Shown: positions 41,273-49,467 of the stretch, piece after piece
Position numbering within the stretch: position 1 is the first letter of the stretch
Layout of the letters: every line of letters begins with the position of its first letter
Source: a virus
Virus record (IMG/VR): IMGVR_UViG_3300032668_000013
Span: 1-64,000 of that record
Reading direction: 5' to 3' (one strand)
DNA: 64,000 nt
Made by a program: the position numbers and the translations under genes
Notes under the pieces: generated by a model
The model's input: the letters and a program-made list of their open reading frames with translations, nothing else
Databases searched by the model: none
Told to the model about the DNA's origin: nothing

Positions 41273-42144
41273 TATATATTTTTTAATTGTTCAAAAATCG
41301 CTTTCTTTTCAGGAGTTAAAGTTTTTGGAATTTCTATTGAGAAAATAACAACAATACTTCCTCTACCTCTTACATTTCCACCCATATCTATGATAGGAAT
41401 TCCTTTTCCATTAAATATTTGTTTACTACCAACTTCTGTTCCTGCGGGCACATTTACTTTTATTTTACCAGTTGGTGCATTTATATCAAAATTAGTACCT
41501 AATACAAAATCAGTAATACTTAATTTTCTTTCATATACTAAATCAGAATTAATTCTTGAAAACTCAGTATACTGTTCTTCTTCAATTATTACATGAAGAT
41601 CACCTGGTTGTCCGTCTAATATTTCATTACCTTTACCAGGCATGTTCAATGTCATACCCGTTCCAACACCTGCTGGAAAATTAATTTCAACAGTATCTTC
41701 TGCTGTTATAACAGTGTTATTTTTAACAATATTTCTTGGGTATTTAATGGTTCTATTACAACCATTAATAATTTCATTAATACTTAATGTAAGTTTAATT
41801 CTTAAATCACTACCTTTTCTAATTCTTTGTTGGTTAAAGAAATGTGAAAATATATCTTCTACATTAAAACCACCACCAAATGGACTACCATTTCCAAATG
41901 GATTACCTCCACCAAAAGGATTATCTCCTATATTGTTATCATATTTAAACTTTTTATCATTATCTGATAAAACTTCATAAGCCTCAGTTATTTCTTTAAA
42001 CTTTGCTTCATCTCCCCCTTTATCCGGGTGGTGAGTCATAGCCAATTTTCTAAAATTAACTTTAATTTTTTTATTAAGCTCATCTGAACTTAATTTTTTA
42101 TCTTCTTCTGATAAATTTAATAATTTGTAGTAATCTTTTTTCAT
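41272..42144 (-). CDS. DnaJ-type co-chaperone (type II, no zinc finger)
   Basis: 290 residues. The J domain occupies residues 1-70 with HPDKGG and YEVLSDNDKKFKYD. A Gly/Phe-rich stretch (NPFGGGNPFGNGSPFGGG) follows, then two C-terminal substrate-binding domains (IKYPRN, VEINFPAGVGTGMTLNMPGK, INAPTGKIKVNVPAGTEVG). The cysteine zinc-finger repeats of classic DnaJ are missing, so it is CbpA-like. It would direct host DnaK to phage proteins during folding or replication. Coupled by overlaps to the genes on both sides. Confidence 0.9.
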   Translation of the reverse strand: MKKDYYKLLNLSEEDKKLSSDELNKKIKVNFRKLAMTHHPDKGGDEAKFKEITEAYEVLSDNDKKFKYDNNIGDNPFGGGNPFGNGSPFGGGFNVEDIFSHFFNQQRIRKGSDLRIKLTLSINEIINGCNRTIKYPRNIVKNNTVITAEDTVEINFPAGVGTGMTLNMPGKGNEILDGQPGDLHVIIEEEQYTEFSRINSDLVYERKLSITDFVLGTNFDINAPTGKIKVNVPAGTEVGSKQIFNGKGIPIIDMGGNVRGRGSIVVIFSIEIPKTLTPEKKAIFEQLKNI

Positions 42145-43112
42145 ATTTTATTTATTTTATTTAATAAATCTTGTTCTGTAGAAATAATTTCATCTAAATA
42201 ATTTTGATAAGTAAATTTACTATTATTAGTAAAATATATAATTTTTATATTATTTTTTTTACATAAATCATATTTTATTTTATCTCTTTCTTTTATTTTT
42301 TCAAATACTTTTATTATATGTTCTTCTCCTTTATTTCCAAAATCAATAGGTATAAAATGTTGGTCTTCTTGACATTCAATAGCTATTGAATGATCTGGTA
42401 AATAAAAATCTAAAGATTGTAATTTTAACCAATCTGATTTATATTCCCTTATATAAGAAATATCTAATTTTTTTAGAATATTTTCAATAAAAATCTCTAA
42501 TTTACTTTCTTTACATAGAGGACATCCTTGTCCTGATAAATGTTTAAAAGGTTTTTGTAAAAAAACCCCATGTTTTTCACAAACTATTTTTATTTTTATT
42601 TCAGTATTTACATAATCTACAAAGTCATAGTTATATTTATCTCCATGTTTTTCATAACATTCAATTAAAAATTGTTCTTGTGTTTTTGTATTTTTTATCT
42701 TAGCCTTATTTATACCACATTTAGGACAACCAACTCCTTTAATATGCTGAAATGGTCTTATTTCAAAAGAACCATGTTCTAAACAATTAATTTTAATCTT
42801 TGTTTTATTATTAATATAGATAACATCTTTATAATCATAAAAATCATTATGTATTTTTCTAACTTTACTTAGAAATTCATTAGGATTTGTTCTTAACTTT
42901 TTATTTAAAATTAATTTAGAACACTCTTTACAACCATCTCCTATTAAATGATTACAAGCTTTTTGCCAAAAATCACCATGAAGTTTACAAGTAATGCAAA
43001 CTTTAGTATGTGCATTTATATATAATAATTTATCATATAAATATTTATCCCCATGTCTTTCAATAGCTCTTTCTATAAAAATTTCATTATTTAATTTTTT
43101 ATTATTTTTCAT
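42141..43112 (-). CDS. Vsr-like homing endonuclease with zinc-ribbon repeats
   Basis: 323 residues. Three copies of the roughly 60-residue zinc module (RHGDKYLYDKLLYINAHTKV with CKLHGDFWQKACNHLIGDGC; similar later) precede a nuclease domain with IAIECQEDQHFIPIDFG and NIKIIYFTNN. The usual FDG.QH is replaced by CQEDQHF, so activity may be altered. It is a paralogue of the genes at 1578-2672 and 46790-47848. It overlaps the dnaJ start by 4 nt, apparently having inserted into the dnaJ operon without disturbing translation. Confidence 0.85.
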   Translation of the reverse strand: MKNNKKLNNEIFIERAIERHGDKYLYDKLLYINAHTKVCITCKLHGDFWQKACNHLIGDGCKECSKLILNKKLRTNPNEFLSKVRKIHNDFYDYKDVIYINNKTKIKINCLEHGSFEIRPFQHIKGVGCPKCGINKAKIKNTKTQEQFLIECYEKHGDKYNYDFVDYVNTEIKIKIVCEKHGVFLQKPFKHLSGQGCPLCKESKLEIFIENILKKLDISYIREYKSDWLKLQSLDFYLPDHSIAIECQEDQHFIPIDFGNKGEEHIIKVFEKIKERDKIKYDLCKKNNIKIIYFTNNSKFTYQNYLDEIISTEQDLLNKINKI

Positions 43113-43212
43113 TACTTATATATTAAGTATCTAGGTTTCTAGGTTTCTGTATACTTTTTTTGTTTAAAATACTTAATATATATATATAATTATATATTAA
43201 TAAAGTTTTATT

Positions 43213-43563
43213 ATGGACTATATAGTGATTAATGAATTTGGTGATAGGGAGATTATTTTTTCAAATAAATTATTGGAATATAAGTTATTATGGAAAGGTC
43301 ATAAATTATCCATAGCTAATGACCAATCCACATTAAAATCTTTAATAAAAATGTTTGAAGCAAGAAATCCAAAAAAAGAGTATTCTTTGGATTACAAAAA
43401 ATGGATTCAAACATTTTCAATGAAAGAAATCTCGTATAGAGATAATTGTTGGAATGATATAAGTAGCTATGGATTAGATAAAACATATAAGGATATATTA
43501 GAAATAATGAATACCAAATTTGGTTATTTTAATAAATTATTTATATACGAAAAAACAAAATAA
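43213..43563 (+). CDS. Hypothetical 116-residue protein
   Basis: A mixed alpha/beta protein (MDYIVINEFGDREIIFSNKL, then LLWKGHKLSIANDQSTLKS) with no recognised family. It lies 2 nt before a gene with the shared N-terminal peptide. The approximately 100-nt upstream region is AT-rich with a direct repeat (CTAGGTTTCTAGGTTTCT) but no gene. Confidence 0.55.
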   Translation: MDYIVINEFGDREIIFSNKLLEYKLLWKGHKLSIANDQSTLKSLIKMFEARNPKKEYSLDYKKWIQTFSMKEISYRDNCWNDISSYGLDKTYKDILEIMNTKFGYFNKLFIYEKTK

Positions 43564-43565
43564 AT

Positions 43566-43946
43566 ATGAAACATTTACAAACATTTAATGAAAGAAACCT
43601 AATAAATAAGATGTTATTTAAAGATGAAAGTATAATACTTAAAGTTATTAACTCTTTAAAAACAAAGTGTCCTCCAAAAAATATCAAGGTAGTAAATAAT
43701 CCTATTAAACCTGTTAAGAAATTTCAAATAGATCAAAAATTACAAAAATTCAAAACTATAAAATTTTTCACAACTACTCCAACAAAAGAAGATTTTCAAA
43801 TTACTGATGTAAAAATAGTTCTTTATTGTCAAGATTATTTATTAAGAACTAATTTGCTTATAGCAGTATTTGTTGATAACAAAGAATTAGAATGTAGTGA
43901 AAAATCTAAAGAAGAATTATATAATATTGTTAAAAGTTATATTTAA
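43566..43946 (+). CDS. Hypothetical protein with capsid-targeting-like N-terminus
   Basis: The 126-residue protein starts MKHLQTFNE followed by Arg, a shortened form of the shared peptide. The rest has a proline/lysine-rich linker (KCPPKNIKVVNNPIKPVKKF) and an alpha/beta C-terminus (FQITDVKIVLYCQDY, LLIAVFVDNKEL). The function is unknown; a head-packaged protein is inferred. The end overlaps the convergent gene by 4 nt. Confidence 0.6.
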   Translation: MKHLQTFNERNLINKMLFKDESIILKVINSLKTKCPPKNIKVVNNPIKPVKKFQIDQKLQKFKTIKFFTTTPTKEDFQITDVKIVLYCQDYLLRTNLLIAVFVDNKELECSEKSKEELYNIVKSYI

Positions 43947-44431
43947 TAGTTATTAAAGTTTAATAACTTCTTAACATTATTTGAATAATAAAATTCATAA
44001 TTAATGTTTTTTAATGTTAATTTAAGTAATTCTAATTTTTCTATTTTTAGAGATAAATCATTTAGATAAACATCTAAATCTTTAAGAGCCATTTTCCAAT
44101 TTATTTCACAATTCCAATGTGAAGGAAATTTATCTCTAAAATTAGAGATAGCTAATTCAACTGATTTCTTTTTTACTAAAATTTCATCACCATCTTTCAT
44201 TGATTTAATACTCAAAAAATGAATGAAGTAATCATTAAATCTATGAATTAGATTATCAGTTTCCATTACTTTTAATAAACCAATAACTATTCCATTTCTT
44301 TCACTTAATTCGAATTCTTTATCTTCTGCTAAAATCTTTTCTGATTCTTTTTCAGAACCAACTACATAATATACATATGTATCCCATAAACCTCTTTTAA
44401 CTATATCTGATGGTTTAACCATTATTTTCAT
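43943..44431 (-). CDS. Hypothetical 162-residue protein
   Basis: The N-terminal half is alpha/beta (DTYVYYVVGSEKESEKIL, NGIVIGLLKVMETD) and the C-terminal half is a predicted coiled coil (LNDLSLKIEKLELLKLTLKN). No family is recognised. The start could be Met1 or Met4. Convergent with the preceding gene. Confidence 0.55.
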   Translation of the reverse strand: MKIMVKPSDIVKRGLWDTYVYYVVGSEKESEKILAEDKEFELSERNGIVIGLLKVMETDNLIHRFNDYFIHFLSIKSMKDGDEILVKKKSVELAISNFRDKFPSHWNCEINWKMALKDLDVYLNDLSLKIEKLELLKLTLKNINYEFYYSNNVKKLLNFNNY

Positions 44432-44476
44432 ATAAATATATTTCTTTTTTTAATATAGAATAATTATAGAAAAAGT

Positions 44477-44836
44477 TTACTTAAACTTAAAAGTATAATT
44501 AAATGGATCTCCTTGTCCACCTCCTGTCCTATAAGTTAGGACGTTATCACACTCAGGACAATATTCTACTTCCCAAGTTCTATCTGGTCTTTCTGAGGAA
44601 AACTCTTGTAAACAAGAATCACAACACCAAATAACATTTGTTAAATAAAGACTAATATCCCATCTATAATTATGTCTAAATTTTGAAAAAATCTCAGGTG
44701 TCATTAAATTACTTTCTAATAATTTAACTATTCTATGATTTTCATAAATCATTTTGGTATAGTAAGGAATATCAGAAACTTTCTTTTCTAAGATAAAAGT
44801 AGTATATAATTCTATACGTTCCTTAAATCTTTCCAT
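44477..44836 (-). CDS. Zinc-ribbon protein coupled to IF-3
   Basis: 119 residues. The C-terminal half has a four-cysteine ribbon: WCCDSCLQEF and VEYCPECDNVL, typical of zinc-binding RNA/DNA or protein adaptor modules. The N-terminal half is helical. The start overlaps the stop of infC, so the two are translated together. A role in translation or transcription takeover is possible, with only context to support it. Confidence 0.6.
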   Translation of the reverse strand: MERFKERIELYTTFILEKKVSDIPYYTKMIYENHRIVKLLESNLMTPEIFSKFRHNYRWDISLYLTNVIWCCDSCLQEFSSERPDRTWEVEYCPECDNVLTYRTGGGQGDPFNYTFKFK

Positions 44837-45351
44837 TATTTCTTTTTTGGTTTAAGAATCATTAACCATTTATTACCTTCCATTTTTGGAAGAGTTTCAG
44901 GAAGTCCATATTCACTTAATGTTTCAGCAAATTTTAACATTACCAATTCACCAGCAGCAGGCATAGTTCTTTGTCTGCCTTTTAGTGTAATTACACATTT
45001 AACTTTATCGTTTTCTTCTAAAAACTCTTTGGCTTTTTTAGCTTTGGTTAATAAATCATTTTCAGCGATATTTGGACTAAGTTGAATTTCTTTCATCTCA
45101 GTCTTAGTTGAATTTTTCTTTTTTTCTTTCTCAGCTTTTTCTATATCATATAGAAATTTTTGATAATCTTCTATTCTAACAACAGGTGGATTAGCAGTTT
45201 CTGAAATAAGAATTAAATCCAATCCTTCTGCTTCCGCCATTTTAAAAGCTTCATAAGATGATACGATTGTTTGTATCCCATCTTTAACAAGACGAACTCT
45301 ATCGAATCTAACTTCTCCGTTAATTTTGTGTTTTCTAGTTTTTTTTGCCAA
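44836..45351 (-). CDS. infC: Translation initiation factor IF-3
   Basis: 171 residues covering both IF-3 domains. The N domain (RKHKINGEVRFDRVRLVKDG, EAFKMAEAEGLDLILISETA, NPPVVRIEDYQKFLYD) and linker are followed by the C domain (EIQLSPNIAENDLLTKAKKA, FLEENDKVKCVITLKGR, GNKWLMILKP). Length is close to bacterial IF-3 (about 180). IF-3 sits on the 30S platform and controls start-codon choice and subunit joining. A phage copy could bias initiation towards leader-poor phage mRNAs. Preceded by a TATATTTG -7 box. Confidence 0.93.
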   Translation of the reverse strand: MAKKTRKHKINGEVRFDRVRLVKDGIQTIVSSYEAFKMAEAEGLDLILISETANPPVVRIEDYQKFLYDIEKAEKEKKKNSTKTEMKEIQLSPNIAENDLLTKAKKAKEFLEENDKVKCVITLKGRQRTMPAAGELVMLKFAETLSEYGLPETLPKMEGNKWLMILKPKKK

Positions 45352-45379
45352 TTTTTTTAATTTTTGTTTTTTTATATAG

Positions 45380-45387
45380 CAAATATA
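45380..45387 (-). promoter_or_regulatory. TATATTTG -7 box before infC
   Basis: Minus strand TATATTTG, 28 nt before the infC ATG and directly downstream of the uvsX terminator. No TTTG at -33. Confidence 0.5.
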
Positions 45388-45390
45388 ATA

Positions 45391-45422
45391 AAAAAAGTTG
45401 ATTTAAAAAAATCAACTTTTTT
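45391..45422 (-). terminator. Terminator after uvsX
   Basis: AAAAAAGTTGATTT, 4-nt loop, AAATCAACTTTTTT immediately after the uvsX stop. Confidence 0.8.
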
Positions 45423-45440
45423 CTTTTTTATCTGAAAGAT

Positions 45441-46664
45441 TTATTCACCAAATAAATCTTCTGCATTCAAATCATCTGCATCTCTTTCATCATCTCCTTC
45501 ATCAACAATAGCATCAAATTGACTATTTACTTCTTCTAATTCTTCCAAAGATTTAAATCTAAAATATTCATTTACAATTGGTTCCATTGCTTTTAATACA
45601 TCAGGGGTAAATATACCAGGGGTAAATAATTGTTTTAATGTAAAAGATTTATCTAAATGTCTAACATACCAACGAGTTCCACCAGGAGTAAATGCGAATT
45701 CACCAGTTTTTTTATTAACTTCTGCCTTTCCTTGAGCAATACCAATTTGTTCGAAATATTCAGGGCGACAAAAAGCTTCTAAACCTGTGAAAGGATTCAT
45801 ACCATTTACAAATGATATATCAAAACGAATTTTTTTAGGTTTAGCTAAACGATTTTTAACACATTTAAATAAAACACTTATACCTGATGCTCCTAAATCC
45901 ATATCATCAACATTAGAATCTTTTAATTTTGATTTTGACATCATTCCGATAACTGAAGCAGAATATAAAAGTCCATTTCCACCTCGCAATTTTTCAACAC
46001 TAAACATATCAAGTGTTTGATATGTTTGATTAGCAACTAAAAGAGGTATATCTAAAAATCCTAAATCAGTATTAATACTTCTAAACATAGATCCTAGAGC
46101 TTTTGCTTTAGTCATATCTTGTTTAATATTACCAGCCAATAAATCTTCTTTTTCTTTATTTGATGCCATTTGACCCAGTGAATCGATAACAATTAATAAT
46201 TTTGGTAATTCAAATCCTGCTAATTTTTGATCTTTAAGTTCATCTAATAATTGTGTTAATAACATATTAACATCTTCTACTTTATTAGAACGAATTAATC
46301 TAAACTTTTCTAATGAATTATCAATTCCATAATTAGGTAAATCTTGTAAATCTATACTTTGTTCAGTATCAATATAAATTACTGAATATCCAGATTTTTG
46401 AGCATTTTTTGCAACAGAATAACAAATAAACGACTTACCTGCTCCACTTTCTCCTGCTACACAACTTATTCTATTTGTTGATATACCACCTCCTAATAAT
46501 TTTCCAGATAAACATGCATCCAATAAATAAACACCTGTTGATAAGAATTTTCTTTCTTTAATTTCTTTCTCAATTTGAATAGGTATAGTTTTTCCTATAT
46601 TATCTAATACAGTTCCAATTTTACTAAATTCAAATTTTTTAACTTCTTTTGCTGCTTTTGCCAT
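45441..46664 (-). CDS. uvsX: UvsX/RecA-like recombinase
   Basis: 407 residues. Walker A GESGAGKS at 71-78, Walker B-type LLIVIDSLGQMAS, an L1/L2-region RGGNGLLYSASV and the strand VIYIDTEQS fit T4 UvsX (391 residues). It polymerises on single-stranded DNA and catalyses strand exchange for recombination-dependent replication and repair. The acidic C-terminal tail (VDEGDDERDADDLNAEDLFG) is like that of RecA and UvsX. It stands alone between a terminator and a divergent endonuclease gene. Confidence 0.9.
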   Translation of the reverse strand: MAKAAKEVKKFEFSKIGTVLDNIGKTIPIQIEKEIKERKFLSTGVYLLDACLSGKLLGGGISTNRISCVAGESGAGKSFICYSVAKNAQKSGYSVIYIDTEQSIDLQDLPNYGIDNSLEKFRLIRSNKVEDVNMLLTQLLDELKDQKLAGFELPKLLIVIDSLGQMASNKEKEDLLAGNIKQDMTKAKALGSMFRSINTDLGFLDIPLLVANQTYQTLDMFSVEKLRGGNGLLYSASVIGMMSKSKLKDSNVDDMDLGASGISVLFKCVKNRLAKPKKIRFDISFVNGMNPFTGLEAFCRPEYFEQIGIAQGKAEVNKKTGEFAFTPGGTRWYVRHLDKSFTLKQLFTPGIFTPDVLKAMEPIVNEYFRFKSLEELEEVNSQFDAIVDEGDDERDADDLNAEDLFGE

Positions 46665-46706
46665 TTTTAATAATTATTTTTATAAAGTATATATAATTTT
46701 TATATT

Positions 46707-46760
46707 ACTCCCTTTTAAATTATTTTATTTTTTATTAAAAGAATTATCAAAAGGGGGTAT
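46707..46760. repeat. Imperfect inverted repeat between uvsX and endonuclease
   Basis: ACTCCCTTTT and AAAAGGGGGT pair with one G-U over 10 bp, separated by about 33 AT nt, in the divergent promoter region. It may be an operator, or a long-loop hairpin. Confidence 0.4.
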
Positions 46761-46789
46761 TATAATTTTAATATATAAAAATAAAAAAT

Positions 46790-47848
46790 ATGACAAAACA
46801 AGAATTTTTAGATAGAGCACATGCTATACATGGATATAAATATGAATACTTAAATTTAAAAGACAAAATTTTATCAAATGAAAGTATAGATATTTTATAT
46901 AATGGGATTTTATATAAACAAAAAGTAGTAAAACATATTTTATTAGGAAGATGCCCAGAAAAAAATACACCACTAAAAACAACTGAAGAATTTATAAAAG
47001 AAGCAAAAAATAAATGGGGAGATAAATATGATTATTCATTAACTAATTACACAGGAGCTTTAAAAAAAATAAAAATAAAATATGAAGGAATAATATTTGA
47101 ACAAATAGCTAATTCACATTTAAATTATGCACCTGAATTAAATATGAACCAAGAATATTTTATATATAAAGCAAAAAGTAAATGGGGGGATATATATGAT
47201 TATTCCTTAGTTGAATATAAAAATTGTAAAGAAAAAGTAAAAATTATTTTTAATAAAACTAAAGAGATATTTGAACAATCTCCAGAGTGTCATTTAATAT
47301 ATCCACCTGAAGGATTAAATAAAATTTATTCAAATGATAAATTTATTCATGAATCTAATATTATTCATGATAATAAATTTATTTACTATAAGACTAATTA
47401 TATAAATACAAAAACTAAGGTAATAATAACTTGTCCTATTCATGGAGATTTTAACCAAACTCCAAATTCACATTTACAAGGTAATGGATGTTCTTTATGT
47501 AATGAGTCAAAAGGGGAAAAAAATATAAATAGATTTTTAACGGAAAATAATATTGTTTTTGAAAGACAAAAAAAATTTGAAGATTGTAAAAATATTTTTT
47601 GTTTACCATTTGATTTTTATATACCTTCATTAAGAATTTGTATAGAATTTGATGGTGTTCAACATTATAAAGCATTATCATATTTTGGCGGTCAAGAATC
47701 ATTTGAAAAAACTAAAATAAATGATAAGATTAAAAATGATTATTGTGAAGATAATTTTATTAATTTAATTCGTATTCGTTATGATCAAATCGAAGATATT
47801 GAATATATCTTAAAAAGATCTTTATCAGCGTATAAATCACTCCTCTAA
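46790..47848 (+). CDS. Vsr-like homing endonuclease with repeated modules
   Basis: 352 residues. Three N-terminal modules resemble the zinc modules of its paralogues but lack most cysteines (EFIKEAKNKWGDKYDYSL and similar); the last retains CPIHGDF and GCSLC. The nuclease domain reads LPFDFYIPSLRICIEFDGVQ, then HYKALSYFGGQ, and ends LIRIRYDQIEDIEYIL, nearly identical in layout to the 1578-2672 enzyme. It is free-standing next to uvsX, with a box TTTTAATATATAA about 10 nt upstream. Confidence 0.85.
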   Translation: MTKQEFLDRAHAIHGYKYEYLNLKDKILSNESIDILYNGILYKQKVVKHILLGRCPEKNTPLKTTEEFIKEAKNKWGDKYDYSLTNYTGALKKIKIKYEGIIFEQIANSHLNYAPELNMNQEYFIYKAKSKWGDIYDYSLVEYKNCKEKVKIIFNKTKEIFEQSPECHLIYPPEGLNKIYSNDKFIHESNIIHDNKFIYYKTNYINTKTKVIITCPIHGDFNQTPNSHLQGNGCSLCNESKGEKNINRFLTENNIVFERQKKFEDCKNIFCLPFDFYIPSLRICIEFDGVQHYKALSYFGGQESFEKTKINDKIKNDYCEDNFINLIRIRYDQIEDIEYILKRSLSAYKSLL

Positions 47849-47858
47849 AGGAATGATT

Positions 47859-48215
47859 TTATCTTCTTGTAACAACACCACCTATATTATTTGTAGTCGG
47901 TATTCCTGTATCATTACCACCTGTATAAAATGTTCTAAATTCAGTTGGTCCATCTATTTGCATTCTTTCTGGATTTCTCATAAAATAATCAATAGCTTTT
48001 TCTTTAGCTAAGTCCATTTTTTCTTCAAATTCTTCACCTTCTAATGTTTGAGGCATATCAATTCCTACAATATCAAATATTTCGTGAAAATTTTGGCTTC
48101 CTAATTGTTCTTCTACATATTTAGTTACTTGAGATTTTAACACGGGGTCAATTGGTGTATTTTGATTAGAGTTTTCATTATCATTGAAATTTTCGTAAGT
48201 TTTAATATGTTTCAT
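47859..48215 (-). CDS. Hypothetical protein with shared N-terminal signature
   Basis: The 118-residue protein starts MKHIKTYENFNDNEN. The signature is clear, but there is no obvious (L/I)xE site close by. The middle (DPVLKSQVTKYVEEQLG, DMPQTLEGEEFEEKMDLAKE) is helical and acidic; the C-terminus is Gly/Thr/Asn-rich. The function is unknown; a structural or head-internal protein is inferred. Convergent with the endonuclease gene. Confidence 0.6.
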   Translation of the reverse strand: MKHIKTYENFNDNENSNQNTPIDPVLKSQVTKYVEEQLGSQNFHEIFDIVGIDMPQTLEGEEFEEKMDLAKEKAIDYFMRNPERMQIDGPTEFRTFYTGGNDTGIPTTNNIGGVVTRR

Positions 48216-48254
48216 AATTTATATATTAATTTTTTTTATTTTAAAAATTTTTAT

Positions 48255-48262
48255 TATATTTG
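48255..48262 (+). promoter_or_regulatory. TATATTTG -7 box upstream of greA
   Basis: TATATTTG about 90 nt before the greA ATG. No -33 TTTG. It would give a leader of about 85 nt. Confidence 0.45.
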
Positions 48263-48352
48263 TATATGAAAAAAATGGTAAAAAATAAAAAATGTATTAA
48301 TTAAAAACATTTTAAAAATTTATTATATATTAACACAAAATTAAATTAAAAA

Positions 48353-48829
48353 ATGAGTAAATTACTAGTAACTAAGGAAGGCTTCCATAGTATGCAAACT
48401 GAATTAAAGAAGTTGAAAGGTATAGATCTTAGAGAAGCTGCCCAAATGATGATGGAAGCTAGAGATAAAGGTGATATATCAGAAAATGCGGAGTTTGATT
48501 CCGCAAAAGAAAACATAGATAATCTAAATAAAAAGATTATTGAATTAGAACAAAAAATAGCAAAATGTATTATCATAAGTTCTGATAATGTAGATAATTC
48601 ATCTGTCCAATTACTTACACGAGTAAGAGTTTTTAATCAAAAGATTAAAAAAGAACAAACATTTTCTATAGTTCCTGAAAATGAAGTAAATATAAAAGAA
48701 GGTAAAATATCTTTTAATTCACCAATTGGAAAAGGACTTATTGGTAAAATCGTAGGAGATATCGCTACAATAGATGTGCCTATTGGGAAAATGGATTTAG
48801 AAATTTTAGACATAAACGTAATTAATTAA
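48353..48829 (+). CDS. greA: Transcription elongation factor GreA
   Basis: 158 residues, the usual GreA length. The N-terminal coiled coil has the acidic tip ARDKGDISENAEFDSAKE that enters the RNA polymerase secondary channel to stimulate cleavage of backtracked RNA. The C-terminal FKBP-like domain is present (KISFNSPIGKGLIGKIVGD). Start MSKLLVTKEGFHSMQTELKK matches family starts. It probably helps host RNA polymerase through the AT-rich phage DNA or resets its specificity. It is followed at 17 nt by a small gene on the same strand. Confidence 0.92.
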   Translation: MSKLLVTKEGFHSMQTELKKLKGIDLREAAQMMMEARDKGDISENAEFDSAKENIDNLNKKIIELEQKIAKCIIISSDNVDNSSVQLLTRVRVFNQKIKKEQTFSIVPENEVNIKEGKISFNSPIGKGLIGKIVGDIATIDVPIGKMDLEILDINVIN

Positions 48830-48846
48830 AAACAAAAATAGATAAC

Positions 48847-49053
48847 ATGAAAACAATCGTAAAAAACGAAGTTTACCAAAGAGTAGAAGATTTAGAAGCA
48901 GATGTAAAAGTAAAATCAGGATGGAATTTTGCTCCAAAATCTGAGTGGAAAAAATTTGTAAGAGACATCAACAAAGTTGAAAAAGTAGCAAAAGTAGATA
49001 CTGATGAAACTCCAAAAGAGAAAAAGAAGTATGTAAAAGAAAAAAGATCCTAA
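48847..49053 (+). CDS. Hypothetical small basic protein
   Basis: 68 residues, Lys-rich, with the pattern SGWNFAPKSEWKKFVRDINK. No family recognised. It lies between greA (17 nt) and an ASCH-like gene (2 nt), clearly co-transcribed. It may bind RNA or an RNA-polymerase-linked partner, judged by charge and context only. Confidence 0.6.
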   Translation: MKTIVKNEVYQRVEDLEADVKVKSGWNFAPKSEWKKFVRDINKVEKVAKVDTDETPKEKKKYVKEKRS

Positions 49054-49055
49054 TT

Positions 49056-49457
49056 ATGTTTCCTTGGGAAGAAGGCTACAATCCTTACTCCAATGCCATA
49101 GAATTATCCATGAACTATGAACATGGGAAAATTACTTTTGGTCAAAATAGTATAGGATACTTTCGTCAAGAGTTGTTAGATAGAAATATCTATACAACTT
49201 TTGACTCAATTAAAGCAGGACTTAGAACTGCCACTACAAGAAATGAAAAGTTTAGTAGTGGAACTTATGTTGTATTTACAAAAACAGGCATAGCAGAGAA
49301 ACTGCTATGCTTTATTATTAAATCATCTTATCCTGTAAAAAATATTTCTAATGAAGAATGGTCTTTATTAGAAGGTTGGAATGAAGATTATATATCATAT
49401 AATCCAAATGTATTAAATAAATTTCAATTCGTTTTTAAGCTAATTAAAATTATTTAA
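49056..49457 (+). CDS. ASCH-like (PUA-related) domain protein
   Basis: 133 residues. DSIKAGLRTATTRNEKFSSG, YVVFTKTGIAEKLLCFIIKS and SNEEWSLLEGW follow the ASCH domain order (G.rt.T.R......G......G.....v......i....w...eg). ASCH domains bind RNA or modified nucleosides and some hydrolyse acetylcytidine; the substrate here is unknown. Part of the greA-terC gene run. Confidence 0.5.
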   Translation: MFPWEEGYNPYSNAIELSMNYEHGKITFGQNSIGYFRQELLDRNIYTTFDSIKAGLRTATTRNEKFSSGTYVVFTKTGIAEKLLCFIIKSSYPVKNISNEEWSLLEGWNEDYISYNPNVLNKFQFVFKLIKII

Positions 49458-49467
49458 TATATAATGT

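Noticed and set aside
48266-48304. 12-codon leader peptide before greA
   Set aside because: It is Lys/Asn-rich as expected from random A-rich sequence, begins almost at the predicted transcript start and has no attenuator hairpin with a T run.
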